In this document: positions 25,642 through 34,455 of the stretch, piece after piece
How the letters are laid out: each line of letters begins with the position of its first letter
Numbering within the stretch: position 1 is the first letter of the stretch
Source of the DNA: JAIEOG01 sp964611895
GTDB lineage: Bacteria > Bdellovibrionota > FAC87 > UBA2466
Assembly (NCBI GenBank): GCA_964611895.1
Contig: CAZTDN010000018.1
Location: 6,715-70,714 of the forward strand
DNA length: 64,000 nt
Direction of reading: 5' to 3'
Translations under genes and position numbers: made by a program
The notes under the pieces: model-generated
The model's input: the letters and a program-made list of their open reading frames with translations, nothing else
The model's database searches: none
Told to the model about the DNA's origin: nothing

Positions 25642-27546
25642 ATGTCGGTTGAATGGGTGGTTTTTGAAGACGCGTCTCTCCTAGAACTGAGTCGCAAGGC
25701 GTTTCCGCACGCTTCCCCAAACTGGTGGAGCTGGGATCAGTTTCTGGACAAGTGTGGTGAGCCCCTTCTCGAAGCAACCACCCAAGCAAAGCTCGGCTTT
25801 GAGACCGCTCTCAAAGACACTCCCAGCACTATCGGAGAATGGGTCGCCACTCTGGAACAGCTGCGCGAAGCCCCACTACGCACACTCGATGATGCGGAAT
25901 ATTGTCTTTCGCACTTGGCACCGACCTCGAAAAACCACTTTTTGCTGCGCCTTCTCAAACTCTACTTACAATCCCCTCTGGCACAAGGGGATCGCATGGC
26001 TCGCACCGATCGCGTGGCCCAGCATTTTTCCCAAATACCCTGGGAACACCCCCCAGAGAAAATACTCTTCCTCAAAGCACGACAACCCTGCGGTGGATTT
26101 GAGGAGTTTTATCGGCGAATTCAGGAGCACGTCCCCGCTAGTGAATACCTCGAAACATGGAACTGGAATCCGCTTCCTCAGCCGCGTTCGCGCCGCTTTC
26201 GCCGTCCGACGGTGATCCATTCCGATGCCACTACCCTCCTCAACCGTCTGTGCGAAAAAGTCTATTCTGAAACCCGAAAGGGTCGACAGGTGCAGCTGTA
26301 CGTCGAAGCAAACGCCGCAAGCCAGGCGTACTTGCAATGCCGACTCGCCCACGCCATCGGACCTGATTGGAGAAACATTTCTCTGGCGCCCTTGCACCCT
26401 CTACCCGCGACGAAAAACTGCACTTCACTGGCGTATTGTGAGCCGTTACCAGAACCCAAAGGAGTGCTGGCATTGGAGCCTGGAGAGCGGTTTCGCTTGC
26501 GTGTCGCGGGGTTTGCGATTGCCGAGGTGGAACCCCACTCACAACGCACACAGGAACGACTCCAAGCGTTCAGCGCTCCGGGGCCTGGCCATAGGTTTTT
26601 GTTTCAAGTAGGCGATAAAACTTCGCTCCACGCACCCCCTCCGGCGTCTCTGTCGCCCGGTAAACAGGAAAACACCCCCGAGTTTAGCCCCTGTGTTTTT
26701 TCAGCGACAGCACTAGAAACTTATCAGGAGTGTCCAGCGAAGTATTTTTATAGCTACGCCACACGCCTTCGCCCCCCCATCTCGCCACGCGATTCATTTG
26801 CAACTATGTTTGGCAAACTCACCCACCAAACGCTCGAACAAGCGTTTCGTGAAAATGACTGGCGCCAAATTCAAACGCCTCTACTCCAACAGATTTTCTC
26901 TCTACACCTTGATCGCGTAGTAGCGGCAGAGGGAGCGCACGCTCTCCCAGCATGGCTCGCTACCGCACTGGTCAAAAGATTCGAGCCCGTGGCAGCTACC
27001 ATCCCTCTTATGGAAACTAAACTGAGAGATGCCTTCGGAGAACTCCGCCCTTCGCGCTTTGAGCAAGACTTTGAAATCCCCTTTGGTGAAGTGACGCTCC
27101 AGGGGCGTATAGACCGCATCGACACCACTCCCGACGGAGCCGCGCTTATCGTCGATTATAAAACCGGAAACGTCGATTTTTCCCCCGAGCAGGTGCGCAA
27201 AGGCACCCACTTTCAGGCGTTGATCTACGCCCTGGCGGCAGAGAGCCTGTTCCGACCGGTGGGCGGGGTCCTGTTTTATGATCTGAAGCTGGGTGAAATT
27301 CGCCGCGGCTTGGCCAGGAGTAGCCAGTTCCCCAAAGCTGATAAGAATTCTCTCACCCGAGGACACTGGCTCGATGAAGAGAAATGGGAAACGACCCTTT
27401 CCGCGGGGCGCGACCACCTGAACGCGACTATCCACGCAATCCAATCCGGAGATTTTCGCCCCACTCCTTCGCCACAGACCTGTGAATACTGCGAGTACGG
27501 AACACTCTGCCGAAGCAGGGCGGGCTGGACGGGAGCCATGCCATGA
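25642..27546 (+). CDS. AddB/RecB-type Fe-S nuclease subunit, PD-(D/E)XK superfamily
   Basis: 634 residues from ATG 25642 (in-frame starts at 25600 and 25624 are possible; no ribosome site decides). The C-terminal 280 residues are a Cas4/AddB-type nuclease: GKLTHQTLEQAF, GRIDRID, LIVDYKTG and QALIYALA. It is enclosed by an iron-sulfur Cys set: C364 (QECPAKY) and C614, C617, C623 (CEYCEYGTLC), the AddB spacing. The first 350 residues lack a Walker A and look like a much reduced AddB helicase-like part. Probably resects double-strand breaks together with the helicase encoded next, whose ATG overlaps this stop (ATGA). Confidence 0.85.
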   Translation: MSVEWVVFEDASLLELSRKAFPHASPNWWSWDQFLDKCGEPLLEATTQAKLGFETALKDTPSTIGEWVATLEQLREAPLRTLDDAEYCLSHLAPTSKNHFLLRLLKLYLQSPLAQGDRMARTDRVAQHFSQIPWEHPPEKILFLKARQPCGGFEEFYRRIQEHVPASEYLETWNWNPLPQPRSRRFRRPTVIHSDATTLLNRLCEKVYSETRKGRQVQLYVEANAASQAYLQCRLAHAIGPDWRNISLAPLHPLPATKNCTSLAYCEPLPEPKGVLALEPGERFRLRVAGFAIAEVEPHSQRTQERLQAFSAPGPGHRFLFQVGDKTSLHAPPPASLSPGKQENTPEFSPCVFSATALETYQECPAKYFYSYATRLRPPISPRDSFATMFGKLTHQTLEQAFRENDWRQIQTPLLQQIFSLHLDRVVAAEGAHALPAWLATALVKRFEPVAATIPLMETKLRDAFGELRPSRFEQDFEIPFGEVTLQGRIDRIDTTPDGAALIVDYKTGNVDFSPEQVRKGTHFQALIYALAAESLFRPVGGVLFYDLKLGEIRRGLARSSQFPKADKNSLTRGHWLDEEKWETTLSAGRDHLNATIHAIQSGDFRPTPSPQTCEYCEYGTLCRSRAGWTGAMP

Positions 27547-29516
27547 ACCCCACTCCCGAACAACACAATGCCATCCAAGCGCCAGGCCCAGTCTGTCTGG
27601 TCGCAGCAGCAGGAAGCGGAAAAACTACCGTGCTCGTGGAGCGCTACCTGCGTACGCTCGAGTCGGGCGCCCAGCCCAACGCTATTTTGGCTGTCACTTT
27701 CACCCGAAAAGCCGGCGCTCAATTGCGCGACCGCATACTGGCGCGCCTCTGCGATCAGCCTCAGCTCGCCGAAGCAGTCCGCCTCACCCCGTGGATTGGG
27801 ACTCTGCACAGCTTCAGCCTCCAAGTCGTCAAACAATGGGGGACCCTACTCGGTCATGAAACCACTGCCGAAGTTTTAGAACCACTGGAACAAAGTGCCC
27901 TGCAATCCCAAATACTCGACGACTGGATGGATGGACTGACCAATGAAGTTCTGACGCCGATTCTGTCACATTGGACTCCTCAGGATCTGCGTGCCCTCGG
28001 CGAAGAGGTTCTCGAACGCTCCACCCTTCTCGCGGGCTGGGCCCCCACCGATGGTGCGCCCGAAGCAGAACGTGCTTTGCAATGCGCTCTTAAACGGCTT
28101 CTCACCTCGTGGGAAAACACGCTTCAACACAGGGGGGTTTGTACTTTTGATGGTTTGGAACGCGATGCCCTCCGATTGCTCAGAGACCACCCCGGCCCGA
28201 GAGAGTTTTATCGCCAGGCATTCAAAGCGCTGCTGGTTGATGAGTTTCAGGACACCTCACCCACTCAGTGGTTCTTGATCCAAAGCTTGCTTGGAGAAAA
28301 TGAAGAAAAACTTTTTGTCGTGGGCGATCCGCGCCAGTCTATCTACCGGTTCCGCCACGCGGATGTCCGACTCTTCACCCAGTGGAAACAACACCTAGGC
28401 GCCAGCGGCGGCTCGATCCTCGAGCTCAACACCTGCTTTCGCTCTACCCCGGAGCTCGTCTCCCATATCAATGCTTGCGCGCGTGTCTTGTTCGCGGATC
28501 AACAAGTAGACACTATTGAAATGCTTTCAGGCCGAGATTCGGCAAAAGGTTCTGCTCTGGAAAATATTTTTTACCCGGGCGATTCCGCGGCTTCGGCCAG
28601 CGAGCAGGAACGCGCGCTGGCGGCGCGGACCGCCAGTACTCTCGTGGCCTCGGGTGTTTCGCCTTCAGAGATCGCTCTGCTTTTTCGAAACGGGGATCGC
28701 ATGGAAGCTTTTGCGCAGGCGCTCGAGTCCCAAGGCGTGCCAGTCGCCTGCGAACCAGTGGCCCCATTGTGTTCCCTGTACGAAGTGCGAGATATCAGTT
28801 CTTACCTTCAGGCGCTCTCGAGTCCACAAGAAGACATTTATTTCGCGGCATTTTTGCGCACTCCTTATATGGGACTTTCCGCCGCCGAGCTTCTCCTCTT
28901 GCAGCAAAACCGGGGTGAGAGCCTTTTTCAAAAAACCGCGGACTGGGACAAACTGCACTGGTTCAGAAAACTCGCCGCGCAGAAAGATACCCGGCCCCTA
29001 GACGCACTGGCCTCGCTCTTTGCGTACACCGGCCACTGGCCACAGCGCAGCGGTCCGGTACTGGCTCTGTTAGCGGGGATTGGGGAATGCGAAAAATTAG
29101 CCGAAGCTTTGCGCTGTCTGCGTGCGTGGGAGCGCGGGGGCACTTCGATTGCCAGTCCATTGGTCAGCCACCGACCAGACGGTGTGCGCCTGCTCACTGT
29201 ACACGGAGCAAAAGGTCTCGAGTTTGAACAGGTGCTCTTGGTCGATTTGCTTCGGCGCTCGCCCACTCGGCTGAATTGGTTGGTGCAAGGACCAGCGGGT
29301 TTTGGGTACCGGTTTCGTAAAGAAGGAGAAATCGCAGCCACCCCCGCCTACGATCAAGCAGTGGACCACCACCGCCAAGCCGATTTTGAAGAGAGTGCGC
29401 GGGTGCTATACGTAGCGCTCACCCGAGCCAAAGATCGGCTGCATGTTTTCTTACCCGCAAACGCAAAACTGATTCCCAAAGGTTCTTGGGCGGATAGGCT
29501 CGCGCCTTTGCGATAG
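27543..29516 (+). CDS. UvrD/Rep superfamily 1A helicase, AddA-like without nuclease domain
   Basis: 657 residues. All SF1A motifs are present: Q-motif PTPEQHNAI, Walker A AAAGSGKTT, Ia AVTFTRKAG, II VDEFQDT, III VVGDPRQSIYRFRHAD, IV ALLFRNG, V LTVHGAKGLEF, VI VLYVALTRAKDRL. The protein stops about 25 residues after motif VI, so the C-terminal nuclease of classical AddA (about 1100-1250 residues) is missing. Translation is coupled to the Fe-S nuclease gene, so I infer a two-subunit helicase-nuclease with one motor and one nuclease. An independent Rep/UvrD-like role is the alternative. Confidence 0.88.
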   Translation: MNPTPEQHNAIQAPGPVCLVAAAGSGKTTVLVERYLRTLESGAQPNAILAVTFTRKAGAQLRDRILARLCDQPQLAEAVRLTPWIGTLHSFSLQVVKQWGTLLGHETTAEVLEPLEQSALQSQILDDWMDGLTNEVLTPILSHWTPQDLRALGEEVLERSTLLAGWAPTDGAPEAERALQCALKRLLTSWENTLQHRGVCTFDGLERDALRLLRDHPGPREFYRQAFKALLVDEFQDTSPTQWFLIQSLLGENEEKLFVVGDPRQSIYRFRHADVRLFTQWKQHLGASGGSILELNTCFRSTPELVSHINACARVLFADQQVDTIEMLSGRDSAKGSALENIFYPGDSAASASEQERALAARTASTLVASGVSPSEIALLFRNGDRMEAFAQALESQGVPVACEPVAPLCSLYEVRDISSYLQALSSPQEDIYFAAFLRTPYMGLSAAELLLLQQNRGESLFQKTADWDKLHWFRKLAAQKDTRPLDALASLFAYTGHWPQRSGPVLALLAGIGECEKLAEALRCLRAWERGGTSIASPLVSHRPDGVRLLTVHGAKGLEFEQVLLVDLLRRSPTRLNWLVQGPAGFGYRFRKEGEIAATPAYDQAVDHHRQADFEESARVLYVALTRAKDRLHVFLPANAKLIPKGSWADRLAPLR

Positions 29517-29535
29517 TACCGGCAGGAAAATCAAA

Positions 29536-29582
29536 GGGGAGACCTGGATTGTCCACTTGCGTGGAGAAATACGGATCTCCCC
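29536..29582. terminator. Nested hairpin between convergent genes
   Basis: Outer stem GGGGAGA (29536-29542) with TCTCCCC (29576-29582) and inner stem TCCAC (29552-29556) with GTGGA (29561-29565) around a TTGC loop. Position between the convergent helicase and barrel genes supports a bidirectional terminator, though the plus-strand tail (TTCCTTCT) is only moderately T-rich. Confidence 0.55.
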
Positions 29583-29608
29583 TTCCTTCTGGGAGAAGAC
29601 TTGAAAAA

Positions 29609-30388
29609 TCAAATCCGCACTGTGACTGTGCCCATGATCCGCCAAAGTTTGGATTGCATCAAACTCGCTTCTTCGAGCCCGGGTGCTGCGGTAACTTCGC
29701 CTGATGCTGATGTCGCCGAGGCGGAAAATGGCCGATTCAAAGCGGGGATCAGGTACGATCCGCGCGCCCCAATCGAAACAGTTTCGGTGATGCTCATATC
29801 GGCACCAAAGAGCAGGTTTGCACTGGCGACAAACGCGCTGTAAGTCCCAATCCCACTCGGCGTCACCCCGTACATATTGTGGTAAAGCATACCCATTACG
29901 CCGGCGCCAATGTAAGGACGCAAACGCGTCTTGGTCAGGTAGATTTTTCCGTTTGCTCCCAGGAGCACAATGTGAAAATCCCGGTTATAAACAACGCTCG
30001 CTGTTTCCCCTGAGCCCTGGAGGTAGGAAATTTTGTAGTTGTTGTATCCACCCTCTACTTCGAACGCAAAGTAAGTCGAGACCGGGAGCTCTAGCGCAAG
30101 TCCGAGTCCGTACTGATTGCGAGTGTTTTCTTTCCAATCGCCACCAAAGATCGCTCCCCCAAACATGGGAGTGATCCCGACAGACTTGGCCGTTGAAGGT
30201 TCCACGGCCGCTACACTGGTTTGAATGTAAGCATCGGCATTAGATTCCGATGCTGTCGCTACGGCCGCCGGCTCGGTGGGGACGGCACTTTCTACTACGG
30301 ACAACTCCTCTGTCACCGCCGCTTTCAGCGAGGTCGGGCAGACGACGCTGAGTAGGATCACGGACAACGGAAATACGATTTTTCGCAT
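29609..30388 (-). CDS. Outer-membrane beta-barrel protein, OmpA/OmpW-like size
   Basis: 259 residues. Signal peptide cleaved near LKA-AV, then a Val/Glu/Ala/Thr-rich linker to about residue 70. About 185 residues of alternating amphipathic strands follow (GLGLALELPVSTYFAFEVEGGYNNY; LRPYIGAGVMGMLYHNMYGV; ETVSIGARGSYLIPAL), ending TVTVRI. This fits an eight-strand outer-membrane barrel of the OprF/OmpW kind; exact family not recognised. An AAAGGG site precedes ATG 30388. The 245 bp upstream are rich in inverted repeats. Confidence 0.75.
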   Translation of the reverse strand: MRKIVFPLSVILLSVVCPTSLKAAVTEELSVVESAVPTEPAAVATASESNADAYIQTSVAAVEPSTAKSVGITPMFGGAIFGGDWKENTRNQYGLGLALELPVSTYFAFEVEGGYNNYKISYLQGSGETASVVYNRDFHIVLLGANGKIYLTKTRLRPYIGAGVMGMLYHNMYGVTPSGIGTYSAFVASANLLFGADMSITETVSIGARGSYLIPALNRPFSASATSASGEVTAAPGLEEASLMQSKLWRIMGTVTVRI

Positions 30389-30494
30389 CAGGGACCCTTT
30401 AACGAAAACTCTCTCGGGCTTTGGATTAGGCGGAGCTCCCTAGTGCAGGCAGTGTGCCAGAAAGGACAAATGGCCTAAGTGCTGGGTTTGATAA

Positions 30495-30583
30495 AACAAT
30501 GCATTTTGTCACTGTCGAAGGTGTGAACACCACAGTGACTAAACTTTAGACAGTGCCGCAGAATGCGCCAGTAAAGCATTGTT
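30495..30583. other. Nested multi-stem inverted-repeat element, possible structured RNA or mobile palindrome
   Basis: Outer arms AACAATGC (30495-30502) and GCATTGTT (30576-30583) are exact complements. They enclose hairpin 1: GTCACTGT (30508-30515)/ACAGTGAC (30532-30539), itself containing GGTGT-GA-ACACC (30520-30531). They also enclose hairpin 2, about 30554-30571 (CGCA-GAA-TGCG plus outer pairs), supported by CTTTA (30544-30548)/TAAAG (30572-30576). The fold is a closed junction with two arms. No match to a known RNA family was recognised, and which strand would be transcribed is unknown. Confidence 0.45.
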
Positions 30584-30598
30584 ATAATTGGCGTATTG

Positions 30599-30639
30599 CC
30601 CTGTGTATAAACTTTGTACAGGGTGTCTAATTCTTAGAC
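30599..30639. repeat. Two short hairpins at the 3' end of the thioesterase gene
   Basis: CCCTGT (30599-30604)/ACAGGG (30618-30623) and GTCTAA (30625-30630)/TTAGAC (30634-30639). The second contains the thioesterase stop codon. They could end transcription of the dedA-polA-thioesterase operon, but no T-run follows on the minus strand. Confidence 0.4.
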
Positions 30640-31044
30640 AGTCCACCCAATTGCCTTGAGCCACTCTGGCGTGGGGGCTATCAGTTTTCGCGCCTCCGTG
30701 TCGAAAAAACCCATAACAAACTCGGCCACTGCCGACACCTCGCCAGCCTCATTGTAGAGGATTTGTTCCAGCCGCCCTATTTTGGAGTTTAGCTCTTTGA
30801 GCTCGGTGGTGAGACGTATCTTCTCGCGCAATTTGAGCTCGCGCTTGAACTTTACGTTCACCTCCAGGATGACAGGCCCCTTCTTGAGGCGCCGAACTTC
30901 CGCTAAGCCATACCCACCTTGAGTGATGAGTTCCCACCGAGCCTCCTCAAAGAGCATGAGGTATTGGGCGTTGTTCACATGCCCAAACGTATCTAAATGC
31001 GCCTCACGAATTTGCGTGCGGTACTCTACTACTTTGCCAGGCAT
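30634..31044 (-). CDS. Acyl-CoA thioesterase, 4HBT hot-dog family
   Basis: 136 residues with a strong AGGAG site. The family motif HLDTFGHVNNAQYL carries the presumed catalytic Asp18 and the GHVNN turn, followed by FEEARWE on the central helix. Known: these small hot-dog enzymes hydrolyse acyl-CoA or acyl-ACP thioesters and work as dimers of dimers in the cytoplasm. The substrate cannot be read from sequence. It is the last gene of a minus-strand run dedA-polA-thioesterase, 22 bp after polA. Confidence 0.9.
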   Translation of the reverse strand: MPGKVVEYRTQIREAHLDTFGHVNNAQYLMLFEEARWELITQGGYGLAEVRRLKKGPVILEVNVKFKRELKLREKIRLTTELKELNSKIGRLEQILYNEAGEVSAVAEFVMGFFDTEARKLIAPTPEWLKAIGWTV

Positions 31045-31066
31045 CGAACTCTCCTTTCCATTGCGG

Positions 31067-33754
31067 TCATTTGGCTTGGTGCCAGTTCATCCCCCACCCC
31101 GCATCGACTTTCAACGGGATTTTGAGAGACATGGCCGAGCTCATTTCTGCCAACACCAACTCTTCCATGAGGGCTTTTTCACCTTGGGGAACTTCAAAAA
31201 TCAACTCGTCATGCACTTGCATGATCATTCGACTACGGAGTCCTTCGGCTTTGAGCTTGCGAGCAATCGACACCATTGCCGCCTTGATCAAATCTGCAGC
31301 CGTTCCCTGCAGCGGAGTATTGATTGCGGTTCTTTCGGCCATTTCCCGACGCATGCGATTTTGGGAGCTGATTTCAGGAATATTTCGCCGGCGGCCCATG
31401 CGAGTGATGGCAAACCCGGTCTGGCGTGCTGACTCCGCCAAACTCTGCAAAAAGGCCTGCACGCCGCTGTACCTGGCAAAATACTTATCAATAAACTCCT
31501 TTGCCCTGCCGGGAGGAATTTTCAGGGTTTGGGACAAGCCGTAAGGTGTTTGTCCATAAACGACGCCAAAATTGATCGTCTTCGCGATGCGCCGCTGCTC
31601 AGGACTGACTTGGGTGACTCCGAAAATCTGCTTGGCGGTGAACTCATGCACATCCTCGTCGTTTTGAAATGCTCGAATCAACTCAGCGTCCCCGCTCATA
31701 TCCGCGAGAAGCCGCAGTTCGATCTGGGAATAGTCACAGGACAATAACTCCGTCCCTGGAGGCGCCACAAACACAGAGCGAATATCAAACCGCGGATCGC
31801 CCCCAATGGGAATATTCTGCAAATTGGGATTAGAGCTCGATAGCCTACCAGTAGCTGCGACGGTTTGATTGTAGCTCGTGTGCACCCGCCGGGTTTGTGG
31901 GTGAATCTGCCCCAATAGCCCATCGACGTAAGTCGACTTGAGCTTACCGTATTCCCGAAACTTTAGAATCGTTGCACAAATGGCATGATCCGCACTAAGC
32001 GCCGACAGCACGCTTTCGTCCGTGGAAACGCCGGTTTTGGTTTTCTTAACAACCGGAAGCCCCAGTTTCTCAAACAGGATTTTAGAAAGCTGCTTCGGCG
32101 ATTGAATGTTAAAGCTTTCTCCAGCCAAACGATAGATTTCCACTTCGGCGGATTTCATTTCATGCTCGAGATCCACGGACATCTTTTCCAATGCCGGTCG
32201 ATCTACCAGGACTCCGTGGTATTCCATTTCCGCGAGCACATTTATCAGCGGGACTTCAACCTCGTGATAGAGTTTTTCGAGCCCTTTTTCGCGCAGTTTG
32301 GGAAACAACATCTGATGCAAGCGCAGCGCCACATCCGCATCTTCAGACGAGTACTGCGCGGCTTTTTCGATGCTGACCTCCGAGAAAGAAACCTGGGATT
32401 TTCCACTTCCAGCCACTTCTTCGTAGGTAATATTGCTATGCCCGAGATACTTCAGAGCCAGAGCGTCTAACCCGTGCGGTTCGTCTGGATCGAGCAAGTA
32501 ACTCTCAATCATGGTATCCGCAGCAATTCCCGCAAGCTCGATTCCCCAACGTTTCAGGATTTGGGCGTCGTATTTTAAGTTCTGGCCCACCTTAGCAATG
32601 GCTGGGTTCTCCAGGAGCGGCTTGAGTACTTGCCTCGTCTCATTCTCATCCAGATTTCCCACTACCAGTTCTTCTGAGCCCCCAGGGGCTTTGTGCCCGA
32701 CGGGAAGATAGTACGCCTCACCCGGCTTGCCGCAGATTGAAATGCCCACGCAGTCAGCGCTGTGTATCAGCAAAGAAGTCGTTTCAGTGTCCACCGCGAT
32801 TGCCGGAAGCTGAGCCCATTTTTCGACCAATGCCCTGAGCTCAGCGATGCTCGACACTGCCTTGTAGCGAGCCCCCTCAAACGCTTCTTTTTTCTCCGAC
32901 ATGCCGAAGCGTTTCAGGAGTCCGGAAAACTCCAACTCCTCAAAAAAGGCTTGGAGTTCGGCCTTCCGCGGCCCGGTGTAATTCATTCTTTCGTAGGAGA
33001 TCTCCAAGGGGACGTCTCGCCTCACCGTGGCCAGCTGCTGACTCAAAAAAGCCTGCTCACGTTGATCGGCTAGCGTCTGCCTGCGCTTTTCCTGTTTAAT
33101 CTGATCCAGCCCGTTGTAAATTCCCTCCAAAGTTCCAAACTGAGAGATCAGCTCTGCCGCCGTTTTTGGGCCAATCCCTGCAACACCCGGTATATTGTCG
33201 GAAGAATCTCCCATGAGAGCCAGAACATCGACCACTTGCTCTGGCCTTACTTGGAATTTCTCAAAGACTTCTTTTGCGCCAATACGCTTGCCCTTCATCG
33301 TATCGTACAAGGTGATGGAATCTCCCACGAGTTGCATCAAGTCTTTGTCGCCTGTGATGATTTCGACTTGATACCCGTCTTTTTTGGCCTGTTCTGCCAA
33401 AGTGGCAATCACATCGTCTGCCTCAAAACCTTCGGCTTCCAAGCGTTCTATCCCAAAGCAATCCACGGCGCGCTGAATTAGCTCAAACTGAGGGATCAGA
33501 TCCTCGGGAGGCTTTTCGCGATTTGCCTTGTACTCTTCGAAAAGGTCTTTGCGGAAGGAGGGCTTCGCTGTATCAAATGTAATGGCGAGTTTGGTTGGTT
33601 TTTCGTCTTCCAATACTTTGAGCAGCATGTTCACAAAACCGTAAACAGCATTGGTGGGCAGTCCCTTAGAAGTCGACAAGCGCGTGATGGCGTAAAAGGC
33701 TCGAAAAATATACCCGCTACCATCGATAATAATAATGCGTTCTTTTGCGCTCAT
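31067..33754 (-). CDS. polA: DNA polymerase I
   Basis: 895 residues with all three parts: 5' nuclease (about 1-290, with GDKDLMQLV and GIGPKTAAELI), 3'-5' exonuclease (from about 310; AVDTETTSL keeps the DxE pair and DADVALRL the later Asp, so proofreading looks intact), and family A polymerase (about 520-895). The polymerase shows motif A DYSQIELRL, motif B RRIAKTINFGVVYGQ and motif C VHDELIFE. Removes RNA primers and fills repair gaps. Its ATG overlaps the dedA TGA (ATGA), so the two are coupled. Confidence 0.98.
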   Translation of the reverse strand: MSAKERIIIIDGSGYIFRAFYAITRLSTSKGLPTNAVYGFVNMLLKVLEDEKPTKLAITFDTAKPSFRKDLFEEYKANREKPPEDLIPQFELIQRAVDCFGIERLEAEGFEADDVIATLAEQAKKDGYQVEIITGDKDLMQLVGDSITLYDTMKGKRIGAKEVFEKFQVRPEQVVDVLALMGDSSDNIPGVAGIGPKTAAELISQFGTLEGIYNGLDQIKQEKRRQTLADQREQAFLSQQLATVRRDVPLEISYERMNYTGPRKAELQAFFEELEFSGLLKRFGMSEKKEAFEGARYKAVSSIAELRALVEKWAQLPAIAVDTETTSLLIHSADCVGISICGKPGEAYYLPVGHKAPGGSEELVVGNLDENETRQVLKPLLENPAIAKVGQNLKYDAQILKRWGIELAGIAADTMIESYLLDPDEPHGLDALALKYLGHSNITYEEVAGSGKSQVSFSEVSIEKAAQYSSEDADVALRLHQMLFPKLREKGLEKLYHEVEVPLINVLAEMEYHGVLVDRPALEKMSVDLEHEMKSAEVEIYRLAGESFNIQSPKQLSKILFEKLGLPVVKKTKTGVSTDESVLSALSADHAICATILKFREYGKLKSTYVDGLLGQIHPQTRRVHTSYNQTVAATGRLSSSNPNLQNIPIGGDPRFDIRSVFVAPPGTELLSCDYSQIELRLLADMSGDAELIRAFQNDEDVHEFTAKQIFGVTQVSPEQRRIAKTINFGVVYGQTPYGLSQTLKIPPGRAKEFIDKYFARYSGVQAFLQSLAESARQTGFAITRMGRRRNIPEISSQNRMRREMAERTAINTPLQGTAADLIKAAMVSIARKLKAEGLRSRMIMQVHDELIFEVPQGEKALMEELVLAEMSSAMSLKIPLKVDAGWGMNWHQAK

Positions 33755-34386
33755 GCGGTCCTCCGAGACCGCATCACTTCGAATGCCGCCGGCAAAATTG
33801 AAACAAAGACGATTCCCAAGACAACCAAAGTAAAGTTGTCCTTAATGATGGGAAGGTTTCCGAAAAAATACCCAGCCAGAGTGCAGGAAAAAACCCAAAG
33901 CGCCGCACCCACAATATTGTAAGTAGCAAAACGCCAATAACTCATCTTACCCACCCCTGCCAAAAAGGGGGCGAAAGTGCGCACTATTGGAACGAAACGA
34001 GCAAGGACAATTGTTTTCGAACCGTATCTTTCGTAAAACTGCTGGGTTTTGTCCAAATATTCTTTTTTGAAAACCTTGGGGTAAGACGCCATGAGCTTCG
34101 GCCCCACGGTAGATCCGACGGCATAATTCACCGCATCGCCTAAAACCGCTCCCACAAAGAGCAGGACCAAAAGCAGCGGAAGATCCAAACTCCCCCGCGC
34201 GGCAAATGCACCCGCTGCAAACAGCAATGAATCCCCGGGCAAGATGGGTGTGATGACTAGCCCCGTCTCTAAGAATAGAATCAGAAACAGCAGACCATAG
34301 GTCCAAACTCCATAGTTTTGAATCACTCCATCTAGGTGTTTATCCAAATGAACGAAGAGGTCGACTAGTTGCTTTATCGTTTCCAT
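33751..34386 (-). CDS. DedA family membrane protein
   Basis: 211 residues from ATG 34386; an upstream in-frame TTG at 34428 would add 14. Multi-pass membrane protein with the DedA/SNARE-associated motifs: FLETGLVITPILPGDSLLF, GDAVNYAVG, and the re-entrant segment RYGSKTIVLARFVPIVRTFAPFLAG with its conserved arginines. Known: DedA proteins support membrane homeostasis; some translocate undecaprenyl phosphate or polar phospholipids. Head of the dedA-polA-thioesterase operon, divergent from icmF. Confidence 0.92.
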   Translation of the reverse strand: METIKQLVDLFVHLDKHLDGVIQNYGVWTYGLLFLILFLETGLVITPILPGDSLLFAAGAFAARGSLDLPLLLVLLFVGAVLGDAVNYAVGSTVGPKLMASYPKVFKKEYLDKTQQFYERYGSKTIVLARFVPIVRTFAPFLAGVGKMSYWRFATYNIVGAALWVFSCTLAGYFFGNLPIIKDNFTLVVLGIVFVSILPAAFEVMRSRRTA

Positions 34387-34455
34387 ATTGGGCACCAATT
34401 TGCTTTGCTTCGGCTCCGATGACAACAAGCATCTTCCACGGTAGAAGTGTTATCC

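Noticed and set aside
30495..30583. Integron attC site
   Set aside because: The outer arms are complementary, but the conserved GTTRRRY / RYYYAAC core sequences are not present and no integrase is nearby.
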